From an uncultured Luteitalea sp. (GTDB lineage Bacteria > Acidobacteriota > Vicinamibacteria > Vicinamibacterales > Vicinamibacteraceae): a stretch of DNA of 64,000 bases. This document shows, piece after piece, positions 33,879 to 45,864 of the stretch. The notes beneath the pieces were generated by a model. It was not told the DNA's origin. It did no database searches and saw nothing but the letters and a program-made list of their open reading frames with translations. The DNA lies in contig CAKTDA010000004.1 of NCBI GenBank assembly GCA_934541105.1, forward strand, positions 186,001 through 250,000, written 5' to 3'. The number at the start of each line of letters is the position of its first letter. Position 1 is the stretch's first letter. Position numbers and translations under genes: made by a program.

Positions 33879-34619
33879 ATGGCGCTGCACACTGGCGACG
33901 CGCTCGTCCTGCGGACATACCGGCTCGGGGAGAGCGATCGCCTGGTGGTGATGCTCACCCGGGAGTGGGGCAAGAAGCGGGGCGTGGCCAGGGGTGGCGC
34001 CCGGTCGCGCAAGCGGTTCGGCGGGGCGCTCGAGCCGTTCACGCACGTCCGCATCGCCTACCGGGAGCGCGAACAGCGCGAGCTGGTCCGCCTCGAGTAC
34101 GCTGACGTGCTCGCGTCGCCGCTGGCCGTCGGTGGGGAAGCCTGCACCTACGCGAGCTACTTCGCCGAGCTGCTCGACGAGTGGGCGCCGGAGAACGACC
34201 CGCAGGAGCGGCTCTATCGGCTCGGGGCCGCGGTGCTCGATGCGCTGCGGGCCGGCGTGGATGCCGGGCGGCTGGCGCGGTACTTCGAGTACTGGCTGTT
34301 GCGGCTGCAGGGCGTGTATCCGTCCACGGTGACCTGTCCGCAGTGCGGCGCGGCGCTGCACGGCGGGGCGGTGCTGGAACCGCGGTCGCACTGGTTCCTG
34401 TGCCGGCAGTGCGCCACGCACGCGCAGGGTGTGGAGATGCCGCCGGGTGCGGTGCAGTTCGTGGCCGACGCCGCCCAGGTGGCGCCGGCAGCGCTCGGCG
34501 ACGTGACCGTGTCGCCGGACGCCCTCGGGCAACTCGCGGCGGCACATCGCCTGCTGCTGGTGTGGCACCTCGATCGCGAGCCGCGGGCGGCTCGCGTGCT
34601 GCGTGAGATCAATACGTGA
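33879..34619 (+). CDS. recO: DNA repair protein RecO
   Basis: 246 aa. N-terminal OB-fold (ALVLRTYRLGESDRLVVMLTREWGKKRGVARGGAR), helical C-terminal domain with a zinc site: CPQC at about 151-154 and CRQC at about 175-178. Works with RecR to load RecA onto SSB-coated DNA. Its stop overlaps the glyQ GTG (GTGA). Confidence 0.94.
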   Translation: MALHTGDALVLRTYRLGESDRLVVMLTREWGKKRGVARGGARSRKRFGGALEPFTHVRIAYREREQRELVRLEYADVLASPLAVGGEACTYASYFAELLDEWAPENDPQERLYRLGAAVLDALRAGVDAGRLARYFEYWLLRLQGVYPSTVTCPQCGAALHGGAVLEPRSHWFLCRQCATHAQGVEMPPGAVQFVADAAQVAPAALGDVTVSPDALGQLAAAHRLLLVWHLDREPRAARVLREINT

Positions 34620-35497
34620 CCTTCCAGGACCTCATCTTCAAGCTTTCGCAGTACTGGGCCGCACAGGGCTGCCTCATCCAGCAGCCGCTCGACCTCGAGG
34701 TCGGCGCGGGGACGATGTCGCCCGAGACGTTCCTGCGCGTCCTCGGCCCGCAACCCTGGAACGTGGCCTACGTGCAGCCGTCGCGGCGTCCGGCCGATGG
34801 CCGGTTCGGCGAGAACCCGAACCGCCTGTACAAGCACCATCAGTTCCAGGTCATTCTCAAGCCGGCGCCCGACGAGGTCCAGTACCTGTACCTCCAGAGC
34901 CTCGAAGCCTGCGGCATCGACACGCGGGCCCACGACATCCGCTTCGAGGAGGACAACTGGGAGTCGCCGACGCTCGGGGCCTGGGGCATCGGCTGGCAGG
35001 TGCTCTTCGACGGGCTGGAGATCACGCAGTTCACGTACTTCCAGCAGGCTGGCGGGCTCGAACTCTCGCCAATCGCCGTCGAACTGACGTACGGTCTCGA
35101 GCGCCTCGCGATGGTGCTCCAGAAGGTCACCAACGTCTTCGACATGGAGTGGGCGGCCGGTGTCACGTACCGCGAGGTGCGCCACCGCGACGAAGTCGAG
35201 CAGTCGCGCTATGCCTTCGGCCAGATCGGCCAGGGCAGCGAGACGTTTGCCGCCTTCAACCGTGACCTGTTCGACCGGCATTACACGATGGCCCAGGCGC
35301 TCGTTGCCGACGGCCTCGTCCTGCCGGCCCTCGAGCACTGCCTGAAGTGCTCGCACCTGTTCAACACCCTCGATGCCAGCGGCGGCATCGGGGTCACCGA
35401 GCGGACGGCGTACATCCTGCGCGTCCGCCAGCTGGCCGTGGCGATTGCCCGCGCGTACGCGGGTGCCGACGCCGAGGCGCCGGTCGCCGGCGCCTAG
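34616..35497 (+). CDS. glyQ: Glycine-tRNA ligase alpha subunit
   Basis: 293 aa catalytic subunit of the bacterial alpha2beta2 enzyme. Seen: MTFQDLIFKLSQYWAAQGCLIQQPLD, AYVQPSRRPADGRFGENPNRL, HDIRFEEDNWESPTLGAWGIGW, and the YGLERLAMVLQ motif. GTG 34616 overlaps recO. Followed by glyS after 28 bp. Confidence 0.97.
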   Translation: MTFQDLIFKLSQYWAAQGCLIQQPLDLEVGAGTMSPETFLRVLGPQPWNVAYVQPSRRPADGRFGENPNRLYKHHQFQVILKPAPDEVQYLYLQSLEACGIDTRAHDIRFEEDNWESPTLGAWGIGWQVLFDGLEITQFTYFQQAGGLELSPIAVELTYGLERLAMVLQKVTNVFDMEWAAGVTYREVRHRDEVEQSRYAFGQIGQGSETFAAFNRDLFDRHYTMAQALVADGLVLPALEHCLKCSHLFNTLDASGGIGVTERTAYILRVRQLAVAIARAYAGADAEAPVAGA

Positions 35498-35525
35498 GCA
35501 GGCCAGGAGAGGACTCGAACACCGG

Positions 35526-37757
35526 ATGGACCGCGAACTCCTGCTCGAGATCGGCTGCGAGGAGCTGCCCGCGTCGTGGCTGCCGGCATTGACCGAGCAG
35601 CTGGCGCAGAAGCTCGGCCAGCGTCTCCGCGACTTCCGCCTCGGCACCGACGGGCCCGTCGAGACCGCGGCGACGCCGCGCCGGCTCACGGCGCACATCG
35701 CGAAGGTCTCCGAGCGCCAGACCGACCTCGAGGAGGCCGTCAGCGGCCCGGCGGTCGCCGCGGCCTTTGCCGCGGACGGGTCGCCAACGCCCGCCGCCCT
35801 CGGCTTTGCGAAGAAGTACAACGTGGACGTCGGCGACCTCGGGCGCGTGCAGACGCCCAAGGGCGAGTACCTCTCGGCCGTCAGGCGTGAGCGCGGCCGC
35901 GCGGCCGTGGACGTGCTGCCCGACGTGCTCGGCGCGACGCTCCGCGACCTGGCCTTCCCCAAGCAGATGCGCTGGGACGCGTGGATCGACGATGGCCGCG
36001 GCGAGTTCACGTTCGGCCGGCCGATTCGCTGGCTGCTGTTCCTGTTCGGCGGCCGCGTCGTGCCCTTCGTCATCCGTCGCAGCCCCGCGGCGCAGTCGAG
36101 CCTCGTGCAGGACATCCGTACGGGCGCGCTGACGTATGGCCATCGCTTCCTCGCGCTCAGCGGGCGGCCCGGCCGCTCGGTGAAGGTCCGCAGCGTCAAC
36201 GACTACCGCCAGCGCCTCGGCGAGCACTTCGTGCTGCTCGAGCACCAGGAGCGGCACGATCGACTCGTGCGCGAACTCGATGCGCACGCCCGGCGTCTCG
36301 GCGGCCGCGTGGCCTCGAACACGGCACTGCTGCACGAGGTCGCCGACCTCGTGGAGTACCCCTCGGTCGTTGCCGGCGTGTTCCCGGGCGAGTTCCTCGC
36401 GCTGCCCGACGAAGTCCTGGTGACCACGATGATCCATCACCAGCACTACTTCCCGGTGATGGACGAACAGCAGAAGCTGCTGCCCGCCTTCCTCGCCGTG
36501 ACCAACATCGAGGTCGAGCAGCCGCAGAAGATCGCCATCAACGCCGAGCGCGTGCTGACGGCGCGGCTGCGCGACGCGCAGTTCTTCTGGGAGGCCGACC
36601 GCCGCACGCCGCTGGCGTCGCGGCTCGCGCGCCTCGACACGCTACTGTTCCACAAGGCCCTCGGGAGCTACGCCGCCAAGGCGGCGCGGCTCGAGCAGCT
36701 CGCGCGCGCCGTCGTCCTCGAGGCGTTCGGCGGCACGCCGGAACAGGCCGAGGCCGCGGCCACGGCGGGCCGGCTCGCCAAGGCCGACCTCACGACCGAC
36801 ATGGTGCGGGAGTTCACCGAGCTGCAGGGCGCGATGGGCGGCATCTATGCGCGCGAGGAAGGCCTCGACGAGGCCGTCTGGAAGGCGATCTACCACCACT
36901 ACCTGCCGGTGGGCGTCGAGGCGCAGCAGCCGCCGTCGGCCGCGCAGCTCGGCGACGCGGCAATCACGTGGGCGGCCGTCTCGGTGGCCGACAAGCTCGA
37001 CACGCTCGTCGGGTTGTTCACCGCGGGCGAGCAGCCGACGGGCACGCGCGATCCGTTCGCGCTCCGGCGTGCGGCGCAGGGCCTCGTGAAGGTGCTCGTG
37101 GACCTGCCCGAGCTGACCGGCGTGACACGGCACGTGGCGCTCGACGCGCTCGTGGCCGCCGCGCAGCGCGGGTACGCCGCGCAGCTGCCGGACCTCGACG
37201 TCGCGGCGAAGACGGGCGCCCTCGGGGCATTCCTCGTCGATCGCCTGCGGTTCCTGTTCGAGAAGCGGGGCGCGCGGGCCGACGAGCTCGCGGCGGTGCT
37301 GCCCGAGGGGCAGGGGATTGCCGGCTTGTCGCCGCTCTCGGCGCGCCAGCGGATCGAGGCGGTGCGCGCGGTCCGTCCGTCCGAGGACTTCGAGCCGCTC
37401 GCCGTCCTGTTCAAGCGCGTCACCAACATCGTCAAGGACGTGCCGCCGGCCGCGCCGGGCGCGCGCGATCTCGCGGCGGTGCGCGCCGCCCTGCAGGAGC
37501 CGGCCGAGCTCGCGCTGCTCGACGCGCTCGAGCAGCGGGGCGCCGCGATTGCCGCGGCGGTCGGGCAGGCCGACTACACGCGCGCGTTGCAGGAGGTGGC
37601 GGCGCTGCGGCCCGCCGTCGATCGGTTCTTCACCGAAGTGTTCGTCATGGTCGATGATGCCCGGGTCCGTGAGGCGCGGCTGGCGCTGCTGGCTGCCCTG
37701 CGCGACACCGTGCGCGCCATCGCCGATTTGTCCTTCATAGCGGGGCCACAGGCCTGA
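35526..37757 (+). CDS. glyS: Glycine-tRNA ligase beta subunit
   Basis: 743 aa, tRNA-binding partner of GlyQ. Begins LLLEIGCEELPA; includes YPSVVAGVFPGEFLALPDEVL, the HHQHYFPV segment, an HD-like region, and a C-terminal DALR anticodon-binding domain (about 640-735). Slightly longer than the usual 690 aa. ATG 35526 is a good match to family starts. Confidence 0.96.
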   Translation: MDRELLLEIGCEELPASWLPALTEQLAQKLGQRLRDFRLGTDGPVETAATPRRLTAHIAKVSERQTDLEEAVSGPAVAAAFAADGSPTPAALGFAKKYNVDVGDLGRVQTPKGEYLSAVRRERGRAAVDVLPDVLGATLRDLAFPKQMRWDAWIDDGRGEFTFGRPIRWLLFLFGGRVVPFVIRRSPAAQSSLVQDIRTGALTYGHRFLALSGRPGRSVKVRSVNDYRQRLGEHFVLLEHQERHDRLVRELDAHARRLGGRVASNTALLHEVADLVEYPSVVAGVFPGEFLALPDEVLVTTMIHHQHYFPVMDEQQKLLPAFLAVTNIEVEQPQKIAINAERVLTARLRDAQFFWEADRRTPLASRLARLDTLLFHKALGSYAAKAARLEQLARAVVLEAFGGTPEQAEAAATAGRLAKADLTTDMVREFTELQGAMGGIYAREEGLDEAVWKAIYHHYLPVGVEAQQPPSAAQLGDAAITWAAVSVADKLDTLVGLFTAGEQPTGTRDPFALRRAAQGLVKVLVDLPELTGVTRHVALDALVAAAQRGYAAQLPDLDVAAKTGALGAFLVDRLRFLFEKRGARADELAAVLPEGQGIAGLSPLSARQRIEAVRAVRPSEDFEPLAVLFKRVTNIVKDVPPAAPGARDLAAVRAALQEPAELALLDALEQRGAAIAAAVGQADYTRALQEVAALRPAVDRFFTEVFVMVDDARVREARLALLAALRDTVRAIADLSFIAGPQA

Positions 37758-37785
37758 GGTCCCCGCGTTCACCCCACGCACAACA

Positions 37786-37790
37786 GGAGT
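37786..37790 (+). promoter_or_regulatory. ppdK ribosome binding site
   Basis: AGGAG ten bases before ATG 37801; supports the start that includes the basic N-terminal extension. Confidence 0.5.
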
Positions 37791-37800
37791 CATAGCGTTC

Positions 37801-40659
<2,859 letters not shown>

Positions 40660-40665
40660 GGGCAT

Positions 40666-40693
40666 GGCCGGCCCTGCACCCGCAGGGCCGGCC
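40666..40693 (+). terminator. 12-bp hairpin between ppdK and corA
   Basis: GGCCGGCCCTGC (40666-40677) and GCAGGGCCGGCC (40682-40693) form a perfect stem around an ACCC loop, starting six bases after the ppdK stop and ending seven bases before corA ATG 40701. No T tract. It may stabilise the ppdK 3' end and also hide the corA initiation region. Confidence 0.55.
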
Positions 40694-40700
40694 GCACCGC

Positions 40701-41687
40701 ATGGACGCCTCCGAGTTCCTCGCGGTCTTCGTCCACGAAGGCGGCCGGACGCGCCGGGCGGCATCGGTCGACCCGGCCTGGCTCGCGCCGGGCTCCGGCG
40801 TGATGGTGTGGGCCGACATCGGCAATGCCGACCCCGACACCACGCGCCGCCTCCTGTCAGGCGTGTTCCACTTCCACGAACTGTCGGTCGAGGACGCCGT
40901 CGGCGCCTCGCATCATCCGAAGGTCGAGCCCTATGACGGGTACCTGTACCTGATCCTCCACGGCATCGACTTCAACGCCACGCAGCAGGGTGGGTTCTCC
41001 ACCCACGACACCGACTTCTTCATCGGCCCCAACTTCCTCGTCACCGTCCACGACGGCACGTCGCGGTCGATTGCCGCGGTGCAGGCGATCTGCCCACGCA
41101 ACGACTTCGTGCTCGGCAGCGGTCCGATGGCGCTCGTCCACCGCATCGTCGACACGATGGTGGACAACTACCGGCCCGAGGTGGATCAGCTCGAGGCGAG
41201 GCTCGACGAGGTCGAGGAGGCCGTGTTCGGCAGCGACAACGAGGCCGTCGTCCGGCAGATCCTCGCGCTCAAGCGCGACGTCGGGTCCCTGCGCCGCGTG
41301 GTGATGCCGCAGCGCGACGTGGTCGCACGGCTCGCGCGGCGCGAGTTCGGCGTGGTGAACGAGTCCCTGAGTTACCGCTTCCGCGACGTCCACGACCACC
41401 TCGTGCGCCTCGCCGACGAGTCCAACACGTTCCACGATCGGATCACCGGCGTCCTCGACGCGCACCTGTCGTTCGTCTCCAACCGGATGAACGAGGTCAT
41501 GAAGGTGCTGACGTTGATAGCGACCATCTTCATGCCCCTGACCGTGCTGACGAGCCTCTACGGGATGAACGTGCGCCTGCCCGCGCTGCCTGGCGGGGAG
41601 GGCGCGCAGTTCTGGGAGGTCGTGCTGCTGATGCTGGCCATCAGCGGCGGGATGATCTGGTTCTTCCGCCGCCGGGGCTGGGTCTGA
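40701..41687 (+). CDS. corA: CorA family magnesium/divalent cation transporter
   Basis: 328 aa. N-terminal cytoplasmic alpha/beta domain, long stalk helix (about 175-265) and two C-terminal helices; the pore signature YGMNV lies at the end of the first. The loop after GMN is LPALPGGEGAQ, acidic as in CorA. The short positively charged end (FFRRRGWV) is typical. A second Mg2+ transporter besides mgtE in this window. The mutL start follows after one base. Confidence 0.92.
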   Translation: MDASEFLAVFVHEGGRTRRAASVDPAWLAPGSGVMVWADIGNADPDTTRRLLSGVFHFHELSVEDAVGASHHPKVEPYDGYLYLILHGIDFNATQQGGFSTHDTDFFIGPNFLVTVHDGTSRSIAAVQAICPRNDFVLGSGPMALVHRIVDTMVDNYRPEVDQLEARLDEVEEAVFGSDNEAVVRQILALKRDVGSLRRVVMPQRDVVARLARREFGVVNESLSYRFRDVHDHLVRLADESNTFHDRITGVLDAHLSFVSNRMNEVMKVLTLIATIFMPLTVLTSLYGMNVRLPALPGGEGAQFWEVVLLMLAISGGMIWFFRRRGWV

Positions 41688-41688
41688 C

Positions 41689-43449
41689 GTGAAGATCGCG
41701 ATTCTTCCGCCCGCGCTTGCCAACCAGATCGCCGCGGGCGAGGTCGTCGAGCGACCCGCGTCGGTCGTCAAGGAACTCGTCGAGAATGCACTCGATGCGG
41801 GCGCGCGCCGCATCGCCGTGGCCATCGAACAGGGCGGTCGCGCCCTCGTCCGCGTCGAGGACGATGGCGAAGGGATGTCGGGGGAGGACGCGAAGCTCGC
41901 GGTGCAACGGCACGCGACGAGCAAGATTCGCGTGGCGACCGATCTCGACGGCATCCGCACGCTCGGCTTCCGCGGCGAGGCGCTGCCGAGCATCGCGTCG
42001 GTCTCCCGGTTCGTGCTGCGGACGCGCGCGCGCGGCGCCTTGACCGGCGTGGAGGTGCGCGTCGAGGCGGGACAGCTGCTCGGCGTCCACGACATCGGCG
42101 CCCCCGAAGGCACGACGATCGAGGTGCGCGACCTGTTCCACAACCTGCCGGCCCGCCGCAAGTTCCTCAAGGCGGAGTCCGCCGAGTCGGCGCAGGTCTC
42201 GCGGCTCGTGACGCAGCTCGCACTCGGTGCGCCGACGATTGGCTTCCAGCTCACGAGCAACGGGCGCAAGCTGCTCGACTGCCCGCCGGCAGCCGACGTC
42301 GGCGAGCGCTTCTACCAGATCTACCAGGCGCGCCCCGACCTCGTGGAAGTCCGGCGCGAGGGCGGCGGGATGCGCGTGCACGGGTTCATCGCACCGCTCG
42401 CCGAGCAGGGCCCGCGCCGCGGGCCGCAGAACATCTACGTCAACGGCCGCATCGTCCGCGACAAGACGATCGCGCATGCGATCCAGGCGGCATACGCTGT
42501 GGCGACGGTCAAGGAGCGGAGCCCCGAGGTCCACCTGTTCATCGAGATCCCGCCCGAGCGCGTGGACGTCAACGTGCATCCCACCAAGGCGGAGGTGCGC
42601 TTCCTCGAACAGGGTCTCGTGCACGAGGTCCTGCGGCGCGCGCTCGGCGACGCACTCGGGGCCGGTCCGTCGCCGGAACTGCGCCTCCAGGCGCCCGTTG
42701 CCCCGGTGGCGTTGCCTGCCATGCCGATGCTGCCAGGCGTGCTGCGTCCGGACCCGACGTTCCGGCAGGATGCGTGGCGGGTGGTGGAGGAACAGGAGGG
42801 GGCAGGCGGTGGACGCCTCGGAGAGGCGCCCGTGCCACAGGAAGGACACGCGCCCCTGCCACCGGACGACATCACCCCGATGCGGCCGCTCGGGCAGTTC
42901 CGGCACACCTACATCGTCGCGGTCGATCAGGACGGCCTGGCTATCATCGACCAGCACGTGGCGCACGAGCGCGTGCTCTACGAACGGATCCACGAGCGGC
43001 TGACGCGCGACCGCCTCGAGAGCCAGCGACTGCTCACGCCGCTCGTCTTCGACCTCGACCCGTCACAGGTTGCCGCCATCGAGGCGCACGGCGCCGACCT
43101 CGCCCGCCTCGGCTTCGAGGTTGCCGGGTTCGGGGGCAAGTCGGTGCGCGTGACGGCCATGCCGGCGCTCTTGTCACTGCAGGACGTCGAGCCGACGCTG
43201 CGCGCGCTCGGCCAGGATCTCGACGGCTTCGATCGCATGGGCCGCGTGGACGACGTCCTCAAGCACATCGCGGCGACGATGGCGTGCCATGCGGCGGTGA
43301 AGGCCAACGATCCGCTGTCGCTCGAGAAGATGCAGTTCATCCTCGACGAACTGCACGCGACGTCGTACTCCACGGTGTGCCCCCACGGCCGCCCCGTGAT
43401 GCTTCGCCTCACGCGACGCGAGATCGAGAAGAGCTTCCAGCGGATCTAG
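41689..43449 (+). CDS. mutL: DNA mismatch repair protein MutL
   Basis: 586 aa. N-terminal GHKL ATPase: ANQIAAGEVVERPASVVKELVENALDAG, DDGEGM, GFRGEALPSIASV, and IPPERVDVNVHPTKAEVRF. C-terminal dimerisation domain has the endonuclease motif DQHVAHERVLYE (usually DQHAxxExxxxE) and CPHGRP, so this MutL should nick DNA. GTG 41689 is one base after corA. The linker (about residues 360-400) contains an odd hairpin-coding stretch (42814-42828). Confidence 0.95.
   Translation: MKIAILPPALANQIAAGEVVERPASVVKELVENALDAGARRIAVAIEQGGRALVRVEDDGEGMSGEDAKLAVQRHATSKIRVATDLDGIRTLGFRGEALPSIASVSRFVLRTRARGALTGVEVRVEAGQLLGVHDIGAPEGTTIEVRDLFHNLPARRKFLKAESAESAQVSRLVTQLALGAPTIGFQLTSNGRKLLDCPPAADVGERFYQIYQARPDLVEVRREGGGMRVHGFIAPLAEQGPRRGPQNIYVNGRIVRDKTIAHAIQAAYAVATVKERSPEVHLFIEIPPERVDVNVHPTKAEVRFLEQGLVHEVLRRALGDALGAGPSPELRLQAPVAPVALPAMPMLPGVLRPDPTFRQDAWRVVEEQEGAGGGRLGEAPVPQEGHAPLPPDDITPMRPLGQFRHTYIVAVDQDGLAIIDQHVAHERVLYERIHERLTRDRLESQRLLTPLVFDLDPSQVAAIEAHGADLARLGFEVAGFGGKSVRVTAMPALLSLQDVEPTLRALGQDLDGFDRMGRVDDVLKHIAATMACHAAVKANDPLSLEKMQFILDELHATSYSTVCPHGRPVMLRLTRREIEKSFQRI
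42814..42828. repeat. Palindrome inside the mutL linker
   Basis: CGCCTC and GAGGCG separated by GGA form a perfect 6-bp hairpin in frame within the non-conserved linker of mutL, followed by similar GCGCCC(G)TGCC(A) phrases. It looks like a small repetitive element tolerated in the coding sequence. Confidence 0.4.
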
Positions 43450-43510
43450 CCTGCGGCTGCAGGCCGGCAGCCTGATCCTCGAAGGCCGATGGCCGACCGC
43501 CGACGGCCGT

Positions 43511-43556
43511 CGACGTTCAGCGATCAGTGTTCGACGTTCGGCGTTCAGCGTTCGCC
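43511..43556. repeat. GTTCAGCG-type repeat tract covering the rarA stop
   Basis: Five degenerate units: GTTCAGCG (43515), GTTCGACG (43529), GTTCGGCG (43536), GTTCAGCG (43543), GTTCGCC (43550). In the minus direction one frame reads like NAERRTLIAERR. The rarA stop codon (43545-43547) is inside the tract. The rest of the mutL-rarA gap (43450-43510) has GGCCGA and CTGCGGCTGCAGGCC phrases. Confidence 0.7.
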
Positions 43557-44939
43557 GTCTCGGCGCTTCTTCTTGATCTCGCGCCAGCCGTCGAGCCGGC
43601 GGGCGATCTCCTTCTCGAAGCCCCGGTCGGATGGCCGGTAGAAGCGGCGTCCCTCGAGCGACGGGGGCAGGCAGTCCATTCCGGTGACGGCATCGGGTGC
43701 GTCGTGCGCGTACTCGTAGTCCTTGCCGTACTCGAGCTGCTTCATCAGGCGCGTCGGTGCGTTGCGCAGGTGCAGCGGCACGGGTTCGGCCTCGTCGCGG
43801 CGCGCGGAGTCGGCCGCCTCGTTGTAGGCCGCGTACACGGCGTTGCTCTTGGGGGCGGTGGCGAGGTAGACGGCTGCCTGTGCCAGCGCGGTGTTGGCTT
43901 CCGGCATCCCGAGCAGGTGCGCGGCCTGCTGCGCCGACACGGCCACGACGAGCGCCTGCGGGTCCGCATTGCCGACGTCCTCGGAGGCGAACCGCACGAG
44001 CCGGCGGGCCACGTACATCAGGTCCTCGCCGGCCTCGAGCATGCGCGCCAGCCAGTAGACGGCCGCATCCGGGTCGCTGTTGCGCAGCGACTTGTGCAGG
44101 GCCGAGACGAGGTTGAAGTGTTCCTCGCCGGACTTGTCGTACCGCAGCGTGCGTCGCGCGACGAGCGGGGCGAGGGCCTCGCGCGTCAGCCGCCGCGGCG
44201 GCGTGTCGGGCACCACGCTCGCGGCGAGTTCGAGCAGGTTCAGCGCACTGCGCGCGTCGCCGTTCGCGTGCGCGGCCATCGCCTCGAGCACGCCGTCCTC
44301 GACGTCGAGCGGCGTCCCGCCGATTCCGCGGCCCGCGTCCCGCAGTGCGCGATCGAGGATTGCCACGACCGCGGCCATCGTCAGCGGCTGCAGCACGAAC
44401 ACCTTCGATCGCGAGAGCAGGGCCGCGTTCACCTCGAAGGACGGGTTCTCCGTGGTGGCGCCGATCAGCACGATGTCGCCGGCCTCGACGTGCGGCAGGA
44501 AGGCGTCCTGCTGGGCGCGGTTGAAGCGGTGGATCTCGTCGATGAAGACCACCGTGCGCATGCCGTCGCGCCGGCGAGCCGCCGCGGCGTCGGCCATCAC
44601 CTGCCTGACGTCCTTGACGCCCGAGAGCACCGCACTGAACTCGACGTATCGCGCCGCCGTCGCCTGCGCAATCGCCCGCGCAAGCGTCGTCTTGCCCGTG
44701 CCGGGTGGTCCCCAGAGGATCACCGACTGCAGCACGTCGCGATCGATGGCCTCGCGCAGGGGCCGGCCCGGGGCGAGCAGCGCCTCCTGCCCGACGATCT
44801 CGTCGATCGTCCGCGGACGCATGCGGTCGGCGAGCGGCACGTGGCCGCCCCCACCCGCCTGCCTCGACGTGCCGGCATCGGCTGCGCCGTTCGACGCCGT
44901 GGGATCGTCGGGCGGACCGAACAGCGTGGGCCCGCTCAC
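43545..44939 (-). CDS. rarA: Replication-associated recombination protein RarA (MgsA)
   Basis: 464 aa AAA+ ATPase acting at stalled forks. Walker A WGPPGTGKTTLA, Walker B FIDEIHRFNRAQQDAFLPHVE, sensor 1 IGATTENPSFEVN, arginine-finger region LLSRSKVF, and the C-terminal MgsA tetramerisation domain from about 270 (EEHFNLVSALHKSLRNSDPDAA). GTG 44939 overlaps the rlmB-like stop (GTGA). The final residues KKKRRDGER end in the repeat tract. Confidence 0.94.
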   Translation of the reverse strand: MSGPTLFGPPDDPTASNGAADAGTSRQAGGGGHVPLADRMRPRTIDEIVGQEALLAPGRPLREAIDRDVLQSVILWGPPGTGKTTLARAIAQATAARYVEFSAVLSGVKDVRQVMADAAAARRRDGMRTVVFIDEIHRFNRAQQDAFLPHVEAGDIVLIGATTENPSFEVNAALLSRSKVFVLQPLTMAAVVAILDRALRDAGRGIGGTPLDVEDGVLEAMAAHANGDARSALNLLELAASVVPDTPPRRLTREALAPLVARRTLRYDKSGEEHFNLVSALHKSLRNSDPDAAVYWLARMLEAGEDLMYVARRLVRFASEDVGNADPQALVVAVSAQQAAHLLGMPEANTALAQAAVYLATAPKSNAVYAAYNEAADSARRDEAEPVPLHLRNAPTRLMKQLEYGKDYEYAHDAPDAVTGMDCLPPSLEGRRFYRPSDRGFEKEIARRLDGWREIKKKRRDGER

Positions 44940-45736
44940 GGCTGCCTCCGCCTCTGGCGCGCGACCTCGAACAGCACGAGGCTCGTCGCGACCACGACGT
45001 TGAGCGATTCGACCGACGGGTGCATGGGGATGCGCAACTCCATGTCGGCGAGGGCCACCACGTCGGGCGGCAACCCCGCGCCCTCACCGCCGGCGCAGAT
45101 CGCCAGCGGACCCGAGAGGTCCGCCTCGTCGAGCGTGGCCTGCGCGCGTGCCGCCAGGGCCACGAGCCGCACACCGCGTTCCTTCAGCGCACGCAGCGCG
45201 GGCAGCGTGCCGGGCTGCCGAGCGACCGGCAGGCGCAACGCACTCCCCATCGAGCCGCGCAGGGCCTTCCAGCCGAAGGGGTGCGCGGTGCCGCCAAGGG
45301 CCAGCAGGCCCGTGGCACCGGCGGCCTCGCTGCTGCGCGCGATGGCGCCCACGTTGCCGGGGTCCTGCACGTCGATGGCCACGGCGAGCAGTGCCGGGGC
45401 CGGGTGCAGCAGGTCGTCGGGATCGTGCAGCGTGAGGCGGCCGAGCGCGAGCACGCCCGCCGGCGTCCGTGTCGGGCTCGCGGCGTCGAGCACCGCGGGG
45501 GTCACGGCGTGCACGGGCAGCCCCTGCTGCCGCGCGCGCGTGACGATCGCCTGGATCTCCGGTTTCGACGCGGCGCCCTCGGCGACGACGATGGCGGCAA
45601 GGGGCACGCGGGCCGCAAGCGCATCTGCCACGAGGTGAGGGCCTTCGAGGAGGGCCTCGCCGGAGTGGCCGGCTGCGGCGTCGCGGCAACGCGCGACGAG
45701 CGGATGACGGCGGCTCGTGATGGTGGGCTCTGGCAT
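44936..45736 (-). CDS. TrmH/RlmB family SPOUT RNA 2'-O-methyltransferase
   Basis: 266 aa. N-terminal L30e-like RNA-binding domain (about 1-95), then the knotted SPOUT domain: DVQDPGNVGAIARSSEAAGATG (motif 1), ICAGGEGAGLP (motif 2), IPMHPSVESLNVVVATSLVLFE (motif 3). Methylates a ribose 2'-OH in rRNA or tRNA with SAM; RlmB (23S G2251) is the nearest well-known member, but the exact site is unclear. ATG 45736 (MPEPTITSRRHPLV) matches the family start. Divergent from greA. Confidence 0.88.
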   Translation of the reverse strand: MPEPTITSRRHPLVARCRDAAAGHSGEALLEGPHLVADALAARVPLAAIVVAEGAASKPEIQAIVTRARQQGLPVHAVTPAVLDAASPTRTPAGVLALGRLTLHDPDDLLHPAPALLAVAIDVQDPGNVGAIARSSEAAGATGLLALGGTAHPFGWKALRGSMGSALRLPVARQPGTLPALRALKERGVRLVALAARAQATLDEADLSGPLAICAGGEGAGLPPDVVALADMELRIPMHPSVESLNVVVATSLVLFEVARQRRRQP

Positions 45737-45764
45737 CGGGTTCAGCGGGCGTTCCGGACCCCTA

Positions 45765-45773
45765 TGGTAAGAT
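45765..45773 (+). promoter_or_regulatory. greA extended -10 promoter
   Basis: TGGTAAGAT matches TGnTAnnnT; initiation near 45780 would give an 85-nt leader containing the terminator-like hairpin at 45798-45842. No -35 is seen, as expected for extended -10 promoters. Confidence 0.5.
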
Positions 45774-45797
45774 TCCGGCGTCGTTGGCCCAATAGAG

Positions 45798-45842
45798 GCG
45801 GGCTCGCAGGCGCAATGGTGTGCCGGCGGGGGCCCGCTTTTT
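45798..45842 (+). terminator. Terminator-like attenuator in the greA leader
   Basis: GCGGGC (45798-45803) and GCCCGC (45832-45837) form the outer stem, an inner stem GGCGCA/TGTGCC (45809-45814 / 45819-45824) closes an ATGG loop, and TTTTT follows at 45838-45842. The upstream neighbour is divergent, so the only transcript that can reach it comes from the greA promoter: it should cut the message about 62 nt after initiation, 22 bp before the GTG. This recalls the terminator in the E. coli greA leader that makes GraL RNA. Confidence 0.7.
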
Positions 45843-45864
45843 GCCATCGCCGGGAACTCAGGAC

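Noticed and set aside
43450..43544. Possible small protein from the NAERR-type repeat
   Set aside because: It is a repeat translation with no start or ribosome site; treated as a repeat tract.
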